From assembly GCF_000341025.1 (NCBI RefSeq), contig NZ_ANBF01000013.1, positions 42,795 through 77,695 of the forward strand: a stretch of 34,901 nt of DNA. The letters run 5' to 3'. Position 1 is the first letter of the stretch; every line of letters starts with the position of its first letter. Source of the DNA: Nocardiopsis salina YIM 90010 (lineage in GTDB: Bacteria; Actinomycetota; Actinomycetes; Streptosporangiales; Streptosporangiaceae). A program made the translations under genes and the position numbers. Below the pieces are notes generated by a model. It ran no database searches. It worked only from the letters and a program-made list of their open reading frames with translations, and was not told where the DNA came from. Of this stretch, positions 1 to 7,802 are shown piece by piece.

Positions 1-863
1 TCGAGATCATCGTCCCCTACGCCGCGGGTGGCGGCACCGATCAGACCGCGCGGCAGTTGGCGGCCGCGGCCGAGGAGACCTGCGGGGTCTCCACCGTGGT
101 CAGCAACCAGGAGGGCGCCGGGGGTGCCATCGGGTTCCGAACCACCGCCGACGCCCCACCGGACGGATCGACGGTGGGGGTGGTCTCGGTCGAGCTGGCC
201 ATGCTTGCCCACCAGGGCGTCACCGACGTCACACCCCACGACGTGACCGGACTGATCCAGTACAACTTCGACCCGTCGGCTCTCACGGTGGCCTCCGACG
301 GCCCCCACGACTCGGTGCACGACGTGGTCGAGTCGGCCCGCAGCGGCGAAGGCGTCATCGTGGGCACCTCGGGGGCCGGTTCGATCTGGGAGTTCGCAGC
401 CGAGGTCCTGGCCGACGAGCAGGGGGTGGAGATGACCTACGCGCCCTTCGAGGGGGCCGCCCCAGCCATCACCGCCGTCCTGGGCGGCCAGGTCGACGCG
501 GTCACGGTCTCCGGCGCCGAGGTCCTGCCGCAGGTTGAGTCCGGGGAGCTGACGAGCCTGGCCGTCATGGGCGAGGAGCGCCTGGACATCCTGCCGGAGG
601 CGCCCACGCTGCGGGAGGAGGGCATCGACTGGATCTCGGGCACCTGGCGGGGCCTGGCCCTGCCCGAGGGCACCCCGCAGGAGACCGTCGACGAGCTGGA
701 GTCCTGCTTCGCCGATGCCGCCCGCTCCGAGCAGTTCACCGACTTCATGGACACCGGCGGTTTCGGGGTCGAGCACCGCGGATCGGAAGAGTTCGACGGG
801 TTCATGGCCGAGGAGTTCGAGGCCTTCGGCGACGAAGCGGACGGGGACGGCGATGACAGCTGA
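1..863 (+). CDS. Tripartite tricarboxylate transporter substrate-binding protein (TctC family), 5' end missing
   Basis: The reading frame is open from base 3 and the start lies outside the window. The first visible residues, EIIVPYAAGGGTDQTARQ, match the start of the mature domain of TctC/Bug periplasmic-type binding proteins, where the VPYAAGGGTD loop contacts the ligand carboxylate. About 286 residues are present, so only the signal peptide or lipobox and a few residues are probably lost. The C-terminus is acidic. The stop overlaps the following tctB by 11 bases, and tctA follows, so this is a complete TctCBA system apart from the truncation. The protein would capture a carboxylic acid outside the membrane and deliver it to TctAB. 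The substrate cannot be read from the sequence. Confidence 0.93.
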   Translation, partial: EIIVPYAAGGGTDQTARQLAAAAEETCGVSTVVSNQEGAGGAIGFRTTADAPPDGSTVGVVSVELAMLAHQGVTDVTPHDVTGLIQYNFDPSALTVASDGPHDSVHDVVESARSGEGVIVGTSGAGSIWEFAAEVLADEQGVEMTYAPFEGAAPAITAVLGGQVDAVTVSGAEVLPQVESGELTSLAVMGEERLDILPEAPTLREEGIDWISGTWRGLALPEGTPQETVDELESCFADAARSEQFTDFMDTGGFGVEHRGSEEFDGFMAEEFEAFGDEADGDGDDS

Positions 864-1344
864 ACGCCGCGCCGACCTGGGGACGGCGGCCACCACCCTG
901 ATCCTGGCCGCCGCGGTGGCCGCCACCGCACTCACCTTCCCGGCCGGAAACCAGGAGGGCGACCCCGGGGCGGCCCTGCTGCCGCTACTCGTGGCCGCGG
1001 TCCTGGCGGTGCTCGGCACCGCACGCGTCCTGGTGCCGTACCTGCTCCGGTCGACTCCGACCGCGCCGGAGGGCGGGGGCGACCAGGAGGAGGAACCGGG
1101 TCCGGTCCTGCCGGTGCTCGGCATGCTCGCGGTGGGGGCCGTCTCGATCTGGGCGATGAGCTGGGTCGGCTTCGTTCTCGGCGCGGCCCTGCTGCTGGTG
1201 GGCGGCGCGCTGCTGTCGGGTGAGCGCCGCTGGTGGCGCATCGCCCTGTTGTCCGCGGTGGCCCCGACCGTGGTCTACACCCTCTTCATGTGGGCCTTCG
1301 AGCTTCGGCTGCCCACCGGACCACTGGAGGCGATGCTGCTGTGA
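853..1344 (+). CDS. Tripartite tricarboxylate transporter small membrane subunit (TctB family)
   Basis: This 163-residue protein starts at an ATG inside the end of tctC (MTAERRADLG). Hydrophobic segments lie near residues 10-29, 39-58, 86-120 and 129-147, the four-helix pattern of TctB. An acidic, glycine-rich loop (residues about 70-82) separates the two halves. TctB proteins are poorly conserved, so the call rests on size, topology and position between tctC and tctA. Its stop overlaps the GTG start of tctA by three bases, indicating translational coupling. Confidence 0.88.
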   Translation: MTAERRADLGTAATTLILAAAVAATALTFPAGNQEGDPGAALLPLLVAAVLAVLGTARVLVPYLLRSTPTAPEGGGDQEEEPGPVLPVLGMLAVGAVSIWAMSWVGFVLGAALLLVGGALLSGERRWWRIALLSAVAPTVVYTLFMWAFELRLPTGPLEAMLL

Positions 1345-2843
1345 GCGAATGGCTCATCGGGCTCGACGCGGTGCTCAGCCCGAACGCGATCACAATGATC
1401 GTGCTGGGTGTGGGCCTCGGAATGGTGTGCGGTGCTCTGCCGGGCCTGACGGCGACGATGGCCGTGGCACTGCTGCTGCCGGTCACCTTCACCCTGGAGC
1501 CGCTTCCGGGGATGATGCTCCTGATCGGCGTCTACGGCGGAACCCTGTACGCCGGCTCGATCCCGGCGATTCTGCTGCGGGCACCAGGCACGCCCTCGGC
1601 CGCGGCGACGGTCATCGACGGCTACCCCATGACCCAGCAGGGCAGGGCGGGCCGGGCGCTGTTGATCTCGCTGCTGGCCTCGGTCGTGGGCGGGTTGACC
1701 GGCACGGTGCTGCTGGCCCTGTTCGCCCCGCAGCTGGCGGGGGTCGCTCTGACCTTCGGCCCGCCGGAGTACTTCATGGTGGCGGTGCTGGCGCTGGCGG
1801 TGATCGCCTCGATCAGCACGGGCCGACTCTCCAAGGGCCTGATCAGCGGCTTCCTCGGGGTCGCCATCGGGCTCGTGGGCATGGACCCCATCGAGGGGTT
1901 CCCGCGTTTCACCTTCGGCACGACCGAGCTCTCGGCCGGCATCCCCTTCATCGCCGTCCTCATCGGCCTGTTCGGGATCTCCGAGGCGCTGACGCAGATC
2001 GCGGGCAATCGCCGGAGCCGCAATCGGGAACGTCCCCCCGTGGGCAGGTTCTCCCTGGGCCGCGGGTGGCTGCGCCGACTGGGTCCGGCCACAGGCGGGT
2101 CCTCCCTCATGGGTTTCTTCATCGGTCTGCTTCCGGGAACCGGCGGAGACGTGGCCTCCTACTTCGCCTACAACGAGACCCGGCGCTGGTCGCGGCGGGG
2201 CGGCTTCGGCAAGGGCGAGCCGGCCGGTGTGGCCTCGGCGGAGTCGGCCAACAACGCCTCCACCTCCGGTGCCATGGCCCCGACGCTGGTTCTGGGCATT
2301 CCCGGCGACAGTGTCACCGCGATCCTCATCGGCGCGATCACCGTGCACGGCCTCCAGCCGGGTCCGCAGCTCTTCGAGGGATCACCCGACCTGGTGTACG
2401 GCACCATGCTGGGACTGGTGCTGATGAACCTGGCCCTGCTGCCGGTCGGGCTGCTCGGGATCCGGGTGTGGCCCAAGCTCACGTCCGCGCCGACCACGAT
2501 GCTGTGGCCGACGGTGATTCTGTTGTCGCTGGTGGGGGCCTTCGCTCTGCGGCTGAACCTGGCCGACGTCGCCACAGCCCTGGCCGCGGGCGCGCTCGGG
2601 TTCGTGTTGACTCGGGGCGGGTACCCGCTGGCCCCCATGGTCATCGGTCTCATCCTGGGGCCGATGGCCGAGTCGAACCTGCGGCTGTCCCTGATCATCT
2701 CCGGCGGCAGCCTGGACTGGCTGGCCCGGCCGATCCCGCTCGCGGTGATGGGGGTGATCGTGGCCGCGATCGTGGTCACCAAATTCTCCACCCGCCGCGC
2801 GATGGCCGCATCGACCGCAGGAACGCACGACGTGCAGTCCTGA
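1341..2843 (+). CDS. Tripartite tricarboxylate transporter large membrane subunit (TctA family)
   Basis: This 500-residue integral membrane protein starts at a GTG in a GTGA overlap with tctB. It carries the TctA signatures GALPGLTATM (about residues 31-40) and DGYPM after the RAPGTPSAAATV loop. A second-half repeat, LLPGTGGDVASYFAYN, is followed by ANNASTSGAMAPTLVLGIPGD. The length is typical of TctA. It forms the Na+ or H+ coupled permease with TctB and takes substrate from TctC. It is the last gene of its operon: the next genes are on the other strand, and two hairpins lie downstream (2856-2889 and 2971-3017). Confidence 0.95.
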   Translation: MSEWLIGLDAVLSPNAITMIVLGVGLGMVCGALPGLTATMAVALLLPVTFTLEPLPGMMLLIGVYGGTLYAGSIPAILLRAPGTPSAAATVIDGYPMTQQGRAGRALLISLLASVVGGLTGTVLLALFAPQLAGVALTFGPPEYFMVAVLALAVIASISTGRLSKGLISGFLGVAIGLVGMDPIEGFPRFTFGTTELSAGIPFIAVLIGLFGISEALTQIAGNRRSRNRERPPVGRFSLGRGWLRRLGPATGGSSLMGFFIGLLPGTGGDVASYFAYNETRRWSRRGGFGKGEPAGVASAESANNASTSGAMAPTLVLGIPGDSVTAILIGAITVHGLQPGPQLFEGSPDLVYGTMLGLVLMNLALLPVGLLGIRVWPKLTSAPTTMLWPTVILLSLVGAFALRLNLADVATALAAGALGFVLTRGGYPLAPMVIGLILGPMAESNLRLSLIISGGSLDWLARPIPLAVMGVIVAAIVVTKFSTRRAMAASTAGTHDVQS

Positions 2844-2970
2844 CCACGACCCGTGCGGCCCCGGCCCGGGGACCCACCGGCAGGGGCCGTTCCTCTCTCC
2901 AGGATCGGGGCAGCAGCTGTCGCAACCTCGGGGAGAGCGAAACCTGCTCGCGGAGCCGACCGCCGGCGGC

Positions 2971-3017
2971 AGCAACCGCCCGAGGACCGCGCGCTCACCG
3001 GTCCTCGGGCGGTTGCT
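2971..3017. terminator. Perfect 19-bp inverted repeat between convergent tctA and the RHH gene
   Basis: Bases 2971-2989 are the exact reverse complement of 2999-3017, with a 9-base loop at 2990-2998. The stem would be a very stable GC-rich hairpin on either strand. There is no clear U-tract, which is common for actinobacterial terminators. The right arm is inside the leftward RHH gene and that gene's TGA stop (2997-2995) falls in the loop. It probably terminates both the tctCBA transcript and the SPFH-RHH transcript. A weaker hairpin (7-bp stem, 2856-2862 with 2883-2889) lies closer to tctA. Confidence 0.7.
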
Positions 3018-3252
3018 CCTCCTGCGGGGTCCGCTCGTCGGGAGCCTCGTCGTCGGAGCGGCGTTTGCGCGGCCGCCCGCGGCGGGGCAGGTCCCCGGCG
3101 TCCTTGGGCATGCGCCCGGCCTCGTCGAGGGCGCGGCGCAGGACGAACTCGATCTGGGCGTTGGTACTGCGCAACTCCTGACCGGCCCAGCGCGCCAGGG
3201 CGTCGTGGACGGCCGGGTCGAGGCGCAGCAGCACCTTCTTGCGCTCGGGCAC
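2995..3252 (-). CDS. Small ribbon-helix-helix (Arc/CopG-like) DNA-binding protein
   Basis: This 85-residue protein starts at GTG 3252, with GGAGG a few bases upstream. Residues 4-12 (KKVLLRLDP) form the DNA-contacting strand of a ribbon-helix-helix fold. They are followed by two predicted helices (VHDALARWAGQEL and NAQIEFVLRRAL) with the Arc-type QIEFVLR pattern. The tail is highly charged, basic (RRGRPRKRR) then acidic. It begins 13 bases after the SPFH stop, so the two are co-transcribed. RHH proteins bind short inverted repeats as dimers, and a 10-bp palindrome lies in the promoter of this operon, so autoregulation is a reasonable inference. No partner toxin gene is visible. Confidence 0.82.
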   Translation of the reverse strand: MPERKKVLLRLDPAVHDALARWAGQELRSTNAQIEFVLRRALDEAGRMPKDAGDLPRRGRPRKRRSDDEAPDERTPQEEQPPEDR

Positions 3253-3265
3253 GGCGCCTCCGCCT

Positions 3266-4174
3266 CTACTGGTAGAGGGTCCCGGTGTTGACGACGGGGC
3301 TGGCGGGACGGTCGGAGCACAGCACGACCAGCAGGTTGCTGACCATGGTGGCCTTGCGCTCCTCGTCCATGTCCACGACATCGTCGGCGGCGAGGATGTC
3401 CAGGGCGCGGTCGACCATGCCGACGGCGCCCTCGACGATCTCCCTGCGGGCGGCGACCACCGCACTGGCCTGCTGGCGCTGGAGCATGGCCTGGGCGATC
3501 TCGGGCGCGTAGGCCAGGTGGGTGAAGCGGGTCTCGATCACGCGCACGCCGGCCGACTCCACGCGGGCCACGACCTCGGCGGACAGTTCCTCGGTGATGG
3601 CCTCGGCGTTGTCGCGCAGGGAGTAGTCGTGGGCGGGGTCGTGCGAGTCGTACGGGTACTTGCCGGCGATGTGGCGCACGGCCGCCTCGGTCTGGATGGA
3701 GACGAACTCCACGAAGTCGTCGACCTCGAAGGAGGCGCGGGCGGTGTCCTCGACCTGCCAGACGGCGACGGCCGAGATCTCGATGGGGCTGCCGGAGGCG
3801 TCGTTGACCTTCATCACGGAGGTCTCGTGGTTGCGGATGCGCGTGGAGATCTTGGTGCGCTCGGTGAGCGGGTTGACCCAGCGCAGGCCGTCGGTGCGCA
3901 CGGTGCCGGTGTAGCGGCCGAAGAGCTGCACCACACGCGCCTCGTTGGGCGCGACCATGGTCAGCCCCAGGAACAGGAACGCCCCGCTGACGGCGATCAC
4001 GACACCGACCCAGACGAAGAGCCCGGGCAGGCCGTAGACGGGCCCGAAGGCGATGGCGGCTCCGGCCAGGGTGACGGCCGCGGCGGCGAAGAACATCAGG
4101 ACGCCGTCGGCGCCGAAGGCCTCGCGTTCGCGGTACCGGGGGGCAGCGTCGATGACGGATGGTGTGTCGGGCAC
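3266..4174 (-). CDS. SPFH/Band 7 (stomatin/flotillin-like) membrane protein
   Basis: This 302-residue protein starts at GTG 4174, preceded by GGAGGA at good spacing; upstream in-frame codons have no such site. Two hydrophobic helices (about residues 26-45 and 50-72) anchor it. The SPFH domain follows from [12 protein letters not shown] through the [11 protein letters not shown] and [11 protein letters not shown] blocks to the [28 protein letters not shown] motif typical of the family. The C-terminal helix is rich in A, E and R and may oligomerise. SPFH proteins organise membrane microdomains and scaffold partners. It is co-transcribed with an RHH regulator and divergent from two membrane PH-domain proteins, which suggests a role in envelope homeostasis. 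Confidence 0.92.
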   Translation of the reverse strand: MPDTPSVIDAAPRYREREAFGADGVLMFFAAAAVTLAGAAIAFGPVYGLPGLFVWVGVVIAVSGAFLFLGLTMVAPNEARVVQLFGRYTGTVRTDGLRWVNPLTERTKISTRIRNHETSVMKVNDASGSPIEISAVAVWQVEDTARASFEVDDFVEFVSIQTEAAVRHIAGKYPYDSHDPAHDYSLRDNAEAITEELSAEVVARVESAGVRVIETRFTHLAYAPEIAQAMLQRQQASAVVAARREIVEGAVGMVDRALDILAADDVVDMDEERKATMVSNLLVVLCSDRPASPVVNTGTLYQ

Positions 4175-4204
4175 GGTTTCCTCCTCCGTACGGATGATGA
4201 CTCG

Positions 4205-4236
4205 AGAATAGCATTGTGATATCACTTTTAATGAAC
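4205..4236 (-). promoter_or_regulatory. Putative SPFH promoter with embedded 10-bp palindrome
   Basis: An AT-rich island in GC-rich surroundings contains the perfect palindrome GTGATATCAC at 4216-4225. On the minus strand a TATTCT-like -10 lies at 4210-4205, so the palindrome would sit in the -35/-10 spacer of the SPFH gene, a classic operator position. The -35 is weak. The site is about 50 bases upstream of the divergent PH-domain gene, so it could affect both directions. Binding by the RHH protein of the same operon is inferred. Confidence 0.5.
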
Positions 4237-4274
4237 GGCCCGCCCCGGGCCCAGCGAGAGGAGACGAGGCCACG

Positions 4275-4772
4275 ATGAGCAGTGACGCTCTACGCCTGCG
4301 CCCACCCCGCCACCGCGTGGACAGGCGGGCGATCCGGTGGTGGACGACCCGCTCCCTGGTGACGGCGGCCGCGGCCACGGCTGTGCCGGGTGTGGCGGCG
4401 GTCCTCGTCGAACCCGCCCGGTTCTGGCTGCTGCTCGCCACCGCGGTCGCGGGGCTGGCCGGACTTGCGGTCACCGTGGTCATGCCGCAGTGGCGTTACC
4501 GGGTGCACCGGTGGGAGGTCACCGACACCGCCGTCTACACCTCCAGCGGATGGCTGTGGCAGGAGTGGCGGGTGGCGCCGATGTCGCGCATCCAGACCGT
4601 GGACACCGAACGCGGGCCGCTCCAGCGCACTTTCGGGCTCTCGAGCGTTACGGTGACCACGGCGTCGGCGGCCGGCCCGATCGAGATCAGCGGGTTGGCC
4701 CACGAGCTGGCCACCGAGGTGGTGGACCAACTCACCGAGACCACCGAGTCCACCCCGGGGGACGCCACATGA
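4275..4772 (+). CDS. Membrane PH-domain protein, YdbS-like (bPH2 family)
   Basis: This 165-residue protein starts at ATG 4275 with GAGAGGAG upstream. Two transmembrane helices (about residues 33-50 and 53-74) are followed by a bacterial PH domain from RYRVHRWEVTDTAVYTSSGW through RVAPMSRIQTVDTERGPLQRTFGLSSVTVTTAS. This arrangement is that of Bacillus YdbS. The stop overlaps the next gene's ATG (ATGA), so the pair is coupled. In bacilli the YdbS/YdbT pair belongs to the sigma-W envelope-stress regulon and protects against some peptide bacteriocins. Transfer of that role to this organism is inference. Confidence 0.88.
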   Translation: MSSDALRLRPPRHRVDRRAIRWWTTRSLVTAAAATAVPGVAAVLVEPARFWLLLATAVAGLAGLAVTVVMPQWRYRVHRWEVTDTAVYTSSGWLWQEWRVAPMSRIQTVDTERGPLQRTFGLSSVTVTTASAAGPIEISGLAHELATEVVDQLTETTESTPGDAT

Positions 4773-6481
4773 GCGGGCACGAGGAGACCGGGAACACCAC
4801 CCCCGGGCGTTGGCAGGGACTGAGTCCGCTGAGCGTGTGGGCCAACACCGCCGGCGGCGCGCTGGTCATCGTCCCGATCGCGATCGCCGTGACCGTGACC
4901 TTCGCGCTCACGCCCATGGACTGGTGGTGGGCGCTGCTGCCGGTTCCCTCGGCCGTGCTCTTCGTGGCGGCCGCGACCTACGTGGACCTGCTGCGCCTGC
5001 GCAGGATCCGGTACCGGGTCACCGACGAGCGCATGGAGATGCGTTCGGGCCTGATCGCCAAGGCCCACCGGTCGATCCCGCGCGAGCGTGTGCGCAGCGT
5101 CGACGTGGCCGCGCCCCTGTACGCGCGCGCCTTCGGACTGTGCACGGTCACCGTCGGCACCGGCGAGTCGGCCGGTACGGGCGGAGCCGACCAGCTGCAG
5201 CTGCAGTTCGTCACCCGCGAGCAGGGCGAGGGGCTGCGGCGCGATCTGTTGCAGCGCGGCCCAGCCCCGGGTTCGGCGGACGAGGACGGCGGCGAGGGAG
5301 CCGTCGAGGAGGGCGAGGAGGAACTGGCCCGCCTCGATCCGCGCTGGTTCGCCTACGCGCCCGCCACAGGCGCCACGATCGGCATCGGGTTCGGTGTGCT
5401 CGCCACTCTGGCCGGCATCAACGCGCAGATGGGCGGCCGGGGCTGGGAGTGGCTCTCGCAGTGGCTCGGCCTGCCCAGCGGCGCGGAGATCGGAGCGTTC
5501 ATCCTGGCGCAGTTGTTGCTGCTGGTACCGCTGACGCTCTTCGCCCTGCTGCTCCTGGGTGTGGCCGTGACCCTGGCCGTGGCGGTGGAGACCTGGTGGG
5601 ACTACCGTCTGGCCCGGCAGGAGGACGGGACCGTGCGGCTGACCCGGGGCCTGCTGACCAGTGTGTCCCTGTCGGTGGAGGGGCGCCGCCTCAACGGTGT
5701 GGCCCTGCGCGAGCCCTTCGTGCTGCGTTCGGTGGGCGGAGCCGAGATCCGGGCGGTGGCCACGGGGCTCTCGGCAGGCGACGAGCAGAAGACCGCCGCC
5801 AAGAGCCGTCTGTCTCCGGCCATGCCCGGCAGGAAGGCTCGGGCACTGGCCGCGACACTGTTGCGGACCTCCGACTCCCCCTTCTCCCCCGCCCCGCGTG
5901 TGCACCCGCGTGCGGCGCTGCGCCGCCGGTTCACCCGGGCGGGGATTGCGACCCTGGGGGCCGTGGCAGCGGCCGGTGCGCTGACGTGGGTGCACGTCCA
6001 GGTGCGTCAGGCCTGGGCCGGGACGCTGTCGTCGGTGGAGGTCGACGTCATGGCCGTTCCGCTGACGACCGGGACTGCGGAAGCCGCCCCGGTGTGGGGG
6101 TGGTTCGCGGCTGCGGCGCTCTTCGGTGTGGTGGCGTTCTGGTACGCGGTGGGCTCCTACCGGGGGCTGGGCCACGGGGTGCACCCGCGCCACCTGGTGG
6201 TGCGGCGCGGCATGGCGGTGCGCACCACGGTGGCGTTGGAGCGCTCGGCGGTCATCGGCTGGCGCGTCACCCGTTCGCCGTTCCAGCGCCGGCTGGGGTT
6301 GGCCGACGTCTCGGCCACGACCGCGGCCGGCGAGGGCCTCTACACTGCCGCGGACGTGGGGTTGGGCCAGGGCGTGGCGTGGGCTGAGGAGGCCGTGCCC
6401 GAGTTGTTGGCCCCGTTCGTCGAGCGCGTGGACGACGAGGGCGGCGACGGTTCCGAGGAGGGCCGCTCGGTGTTGCCGTGA
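4769..6481 (+). CDS. Large membrane PH-domain protein, YdbT-like (multiple bPH2 domains)
   Basis: This 570-residue protein starts at an ATG overlapping the stop of the YdbS-like gene. Three hydrophobic pairs alternate with PH-like blocks. The first is RYRVTDERMEMRSGLIAKAHRSIPRERVRSVDV near residues 80-112; the second is YRLARQEDGTVRLTRGLLT with its partner EGRRLNGVALREP; the third is LVVRRGMAVRTTVALERSAVIGWRVTRSPFQRRLGLADVSATT near the C-terminus. An acidic stretch (about residues 170-187) separates the first and second blocks. Length and organisation match YdbT-family proteins, which usually hold three bPH2 repeats. The neighbour on the right is convergent. Confidence 0.88.
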   Translation: MSGHEETGNTTPGRWQGLSPLSVWANTAGGALVIVPIAIAVTVTFALTPMDWWWALLPVPSAVLFVAAATYVDLLRLRRIRYRVTDERMEMRSGLIAKAHRSIPRERVRSVDVAAPLYARAFGLCTVTVGTGESAGTGGADQLQLQFVTREQGEGLRRDLLQRGPAPGSADEDGGEGAVEEGEEELARLDPRWFAYAPATGATIGIGFGVLATLAGINAQMGGRGWEWLSQWLGLPSGAEIGAFILAQLLLLVPLTLFALLLLGVAVTLAVAVETWWDYRLARQEDGTVRLTRGLLTSVSLSVEGRRLNGVALREPFVLRSVGGAEIRAVATGLSAGDEQKTAAKSRLSPAMPGRKARALAATLLRTSDSPFSPAPRVHPRAALRRRFTRAGIATLGAVAAAGALTWVHVQVRQAWAGTLSSVEVDVMAVPLTTGTAEAAPVWGWFAAAALFGVVAFWYAVGSYRGLGHGVHPRHLVVRRGMAVRTTVALERSAVIGWRVTRSPFQRRLGLADVSATTAAGEGLYTAADVGLGQGVAWAEEAVPELLAPFVERVDDEGGDGSEEGRSVLP

Positions 6482-6500
6482 CCGGGCCGGTGCGCTCCGG

Positions 6501-6911
6501 TCAGTGTGTGCCCGGCACCGTGCGGTCGCCGGGCACGTGGCGGACGGGGCGCCCGTCGGCATGGGCGTGGGCCATCTCGACCACGGGGTAGACCTCGAAG
6601 AGGCGGTCCAGCTCCAGTGCCTGCAGGACACGCGCCGTCACGGTGGCGGGCTCGGCCAGGGCCAGGTGGCGGCCCTGGCGGGTGAGTTCGTGATGTACCG
6701 CGATCAGGGCGCGCACGCCGCTGGCGTCGAAGAATCCGACCCCGGACAGGTCCACGACCAGGCAGTCGTGTCCACGGCCCTGGGCCATGCGGAGCAGGTG
6801 GTCACGCAGAGCGTCGGCGGTGGCCAGGTCGATCTCGCCGTGAACGGGTACCACCGTCACCCCCGTGCAGCGGAAGCGCTCCGGGCTCGAGAACCTGCCG
6901 TCCTTCGCCAC
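6501..6911 (-). CDS. STAS-domain anti-sigma factor antagonist
   Basis: The protein has about 136 residues when started at GTG 6911, which has AGAGGTGG at good spacing. An in-frame GTG at 6944 would add 11 residues and cannot be excluded. The STAS fold is clear: VTVVPVHGEIDLATADALRDHL, then CLVVDLSGVGFFDASGVRAL. The serine in DASGVRAL is the usual phosphorylation site in SpoIIAA/RsbV-type antagonists. Unphosphorylated antagonist captures an anti-sigma kinase and frees a sigma factor. No kinase or sigma gene is adjacent, so this is an orphan antagonist, common in actinomycetes. Its stop faces the PH-domain gene 20 bases away. Confidence 0.9.
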   Translation of the reverse strand: MAKDGRFSSPERFRCTGVTVVPVHGEIDLATADALRDHLLRMAQGRGHDCLVVDLSGVGFFDASGVRALIAVHHELTRQGRHLALAEPATVTARVLQALELDRLFEVYPVVEMAHAHADGRPVRHVPGDRTVPGTH

Positions 6912-7201
6912 TGGGCCACCTCTCACAGGACGTAACCTTTTCACTACGCGACCGCGCCTGAGATCGTAACCTCTCCAGAGAGGTTGCGGGAGTCCTCCGA
7001 CCCGGGAGTCAGTCCGGTCTCACCACTCGGACAGATGGACGTGCGTACGGTCACGGCTTCCTCACTGTCCTCTCTCGGACACTCCGGACCCGTCCCCGCA
7101 CTGTGCGCGCACCCGACAGGTGCGATAGAAGCGGTAGGGCACACCTGGCGCTCCACGAAGGGAGGGAGCGGCGTTCCCGCTCCGGGGCCGCCGCACACCC
7201 G
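6912..7201. other. 290-bp divergent intergenic region with inverted repeat
   Basis: This region lies between the divergent STAS and DUF4916 genes. It holds an exact inverted repeat, AACCTCTC at 6968-6975 and GAGAGGTT at 6978-6985, centred about 65 bases upstream of the chosen STAS start. It could be an operator or a short hairpin. I could not identify convincing -35/-10 pairs. No gene is supported here. Confidence 0.4.
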
Positions 7202-7738
7202 ATGACCGAAACCACCGACACCCAACCGGGTTGGTTCTCCGCCGAGGAACTCCAGAGCATCCGCGGGCGCATGCCCGTGCTGTACGTGCAGGCCGTCCCC
7301 GTCCGTGTGGACGAGGCGGGCATGGTCACCCACATCGGGCTGCTCATGCGCGCCGACGAGAGCGGGGACTTCAACAGGTCGGTGGTCTCGGGACGCGTGC
7401 TCTACCACGAGCGCATCCGCGACGCACTGCTGCGCCATCTGGAGAAGGACCTGGGTCCGGTCGCCCTGCCCCGGATCCCGGCTTCGCTGCAACCGTTCAC
7501 CGTCGCCGAGTACTTCCCAACCCCGGGCATCACCCCTTTCCACGACCCCCGGCAGCACGCGGTGGCGATGGCCTACATCGTTCCGGTCACCGGTGACTGC
7601 CAGCCCCGCCAGGACGCGCTGGACCTGGTCTGGCTCACCCCGGAGGAGGCCGCGGCCCCCGAGGTGCGCGAGGAGATGACCGGCGGGCAGGGCGCCCTGG
7701 TGCACCAGGCGCTGGCGCACGTGGGCCAGGCCCTCTGA
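7202..7738 (+). CDS. DUF4916 / NUDIX-fold family protein
   Basis: This 178-residue protein starts at ATG 7202. Earlier in-frame GTG codons exist, but family resemblance begins close to WFSAEELQSIRGRMPVLYVQAVPVRVD. Conserved blocks seen are SGRVLYHERIRDALLRHLEKDLGP, FTVAEYFPTPGITPFHDPRQHAVAMAYIVP and the ending DLVWLTPEEAA. I recognise these as the actinobacterial DUF4916 family, annotated as NUDIX-like. The classic NUDIX box (GX5EX7REUXEEXGU) is not recognisable, so pyrophosphohydrolase activity is doubtful. The function is unknown. No strong ribosome-binding site precedes the ATG. A terminator follows 18 bases after the stop. Confidence 0.85.
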   Translation: MTETTDTQPGWFSAEELQSIRGRMPVLYVQAVPVRVDEAGMVTHIGLLMRADESGDFNRSVVSGRVLYHERIRDALLRHLEKDLGPVALPRIPASLQPFTVAEYFPTPGITPFHDPRQHAVAMAYIVPVTGDCQPRQDALDLVWLTPEEAAAPEVREEMTGGQGALVHQALAHVGQAL

Positions 7739-7756
7739 GGTCCACACGCCGTCGAC

Positions 7757-7796
7757 CGGCCCCGGGCGCATGCGTGCACCCGGGGCCGTATTCTTT
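7757..7796 (+). terminator. Intrinsic terminator after the DUF4916 gene
   Basis: A perfect 10-bp stem pairs 7757-7766 (CGGCCCCGGG) with 7779-7788. The 12-base loop is itself partly self-complementary (GCATGC). It is followed by the T-rich run TATTCTTT. This is one of the few hairpins in the window with a U-rich tail. The next gene's ATG is only 13 bases beyond the stem, so the tail doubles as the presumed promoter -10 of that gene. Confidence 0.8.
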
Positions 7797-7802
7797 CGTC
7801 CA
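7789..7802 (+). promoter_or_regulatory. Putative -10 element for a leaderless kinase mRNA
   Basis: TATTCT at 7789-7794 lies 7 bases before ATG 7802. This places the expected transcription start at or next to the A of the ATG. No Shine-Dalgarno sequence precedes the ATG. Together these suggest leaderless transcription, which is common in actinobacteria. No good -35 is visible, because the upstream bases belong to the terminator hairpin. Confidence 0.5.

Noticed and set aside
2995-3252. Toxin-antitoxin system built on the RHH protein
   Set aside because: No toxin-like gene adjoins it. The co-transcribed partner is an SPFH membrane protein, so a plain regulator is the better reading.
2382-4214. 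610-codon open frame on the minus strand through tctA and the SPFH gene
   Set aside because: It is out of frame with the SPFH protein and extends into tctA antisense; arginine-rich composition without motifs.
4535-6631. 698-codon open frame on the minus strand
   Set aside because: It is antisense to the YdbST-like genes and rich in H, R, G and Q with no recognisable motif. The plus-strand frames carry the PH-domain and membrane signals.
7202-7738. Calling the DUF4916 gene a functional NUDIX hydrolase
   Set aside because: The catalytic NUDIX box is not recognisable in the sequence, so only family membership is claimed.
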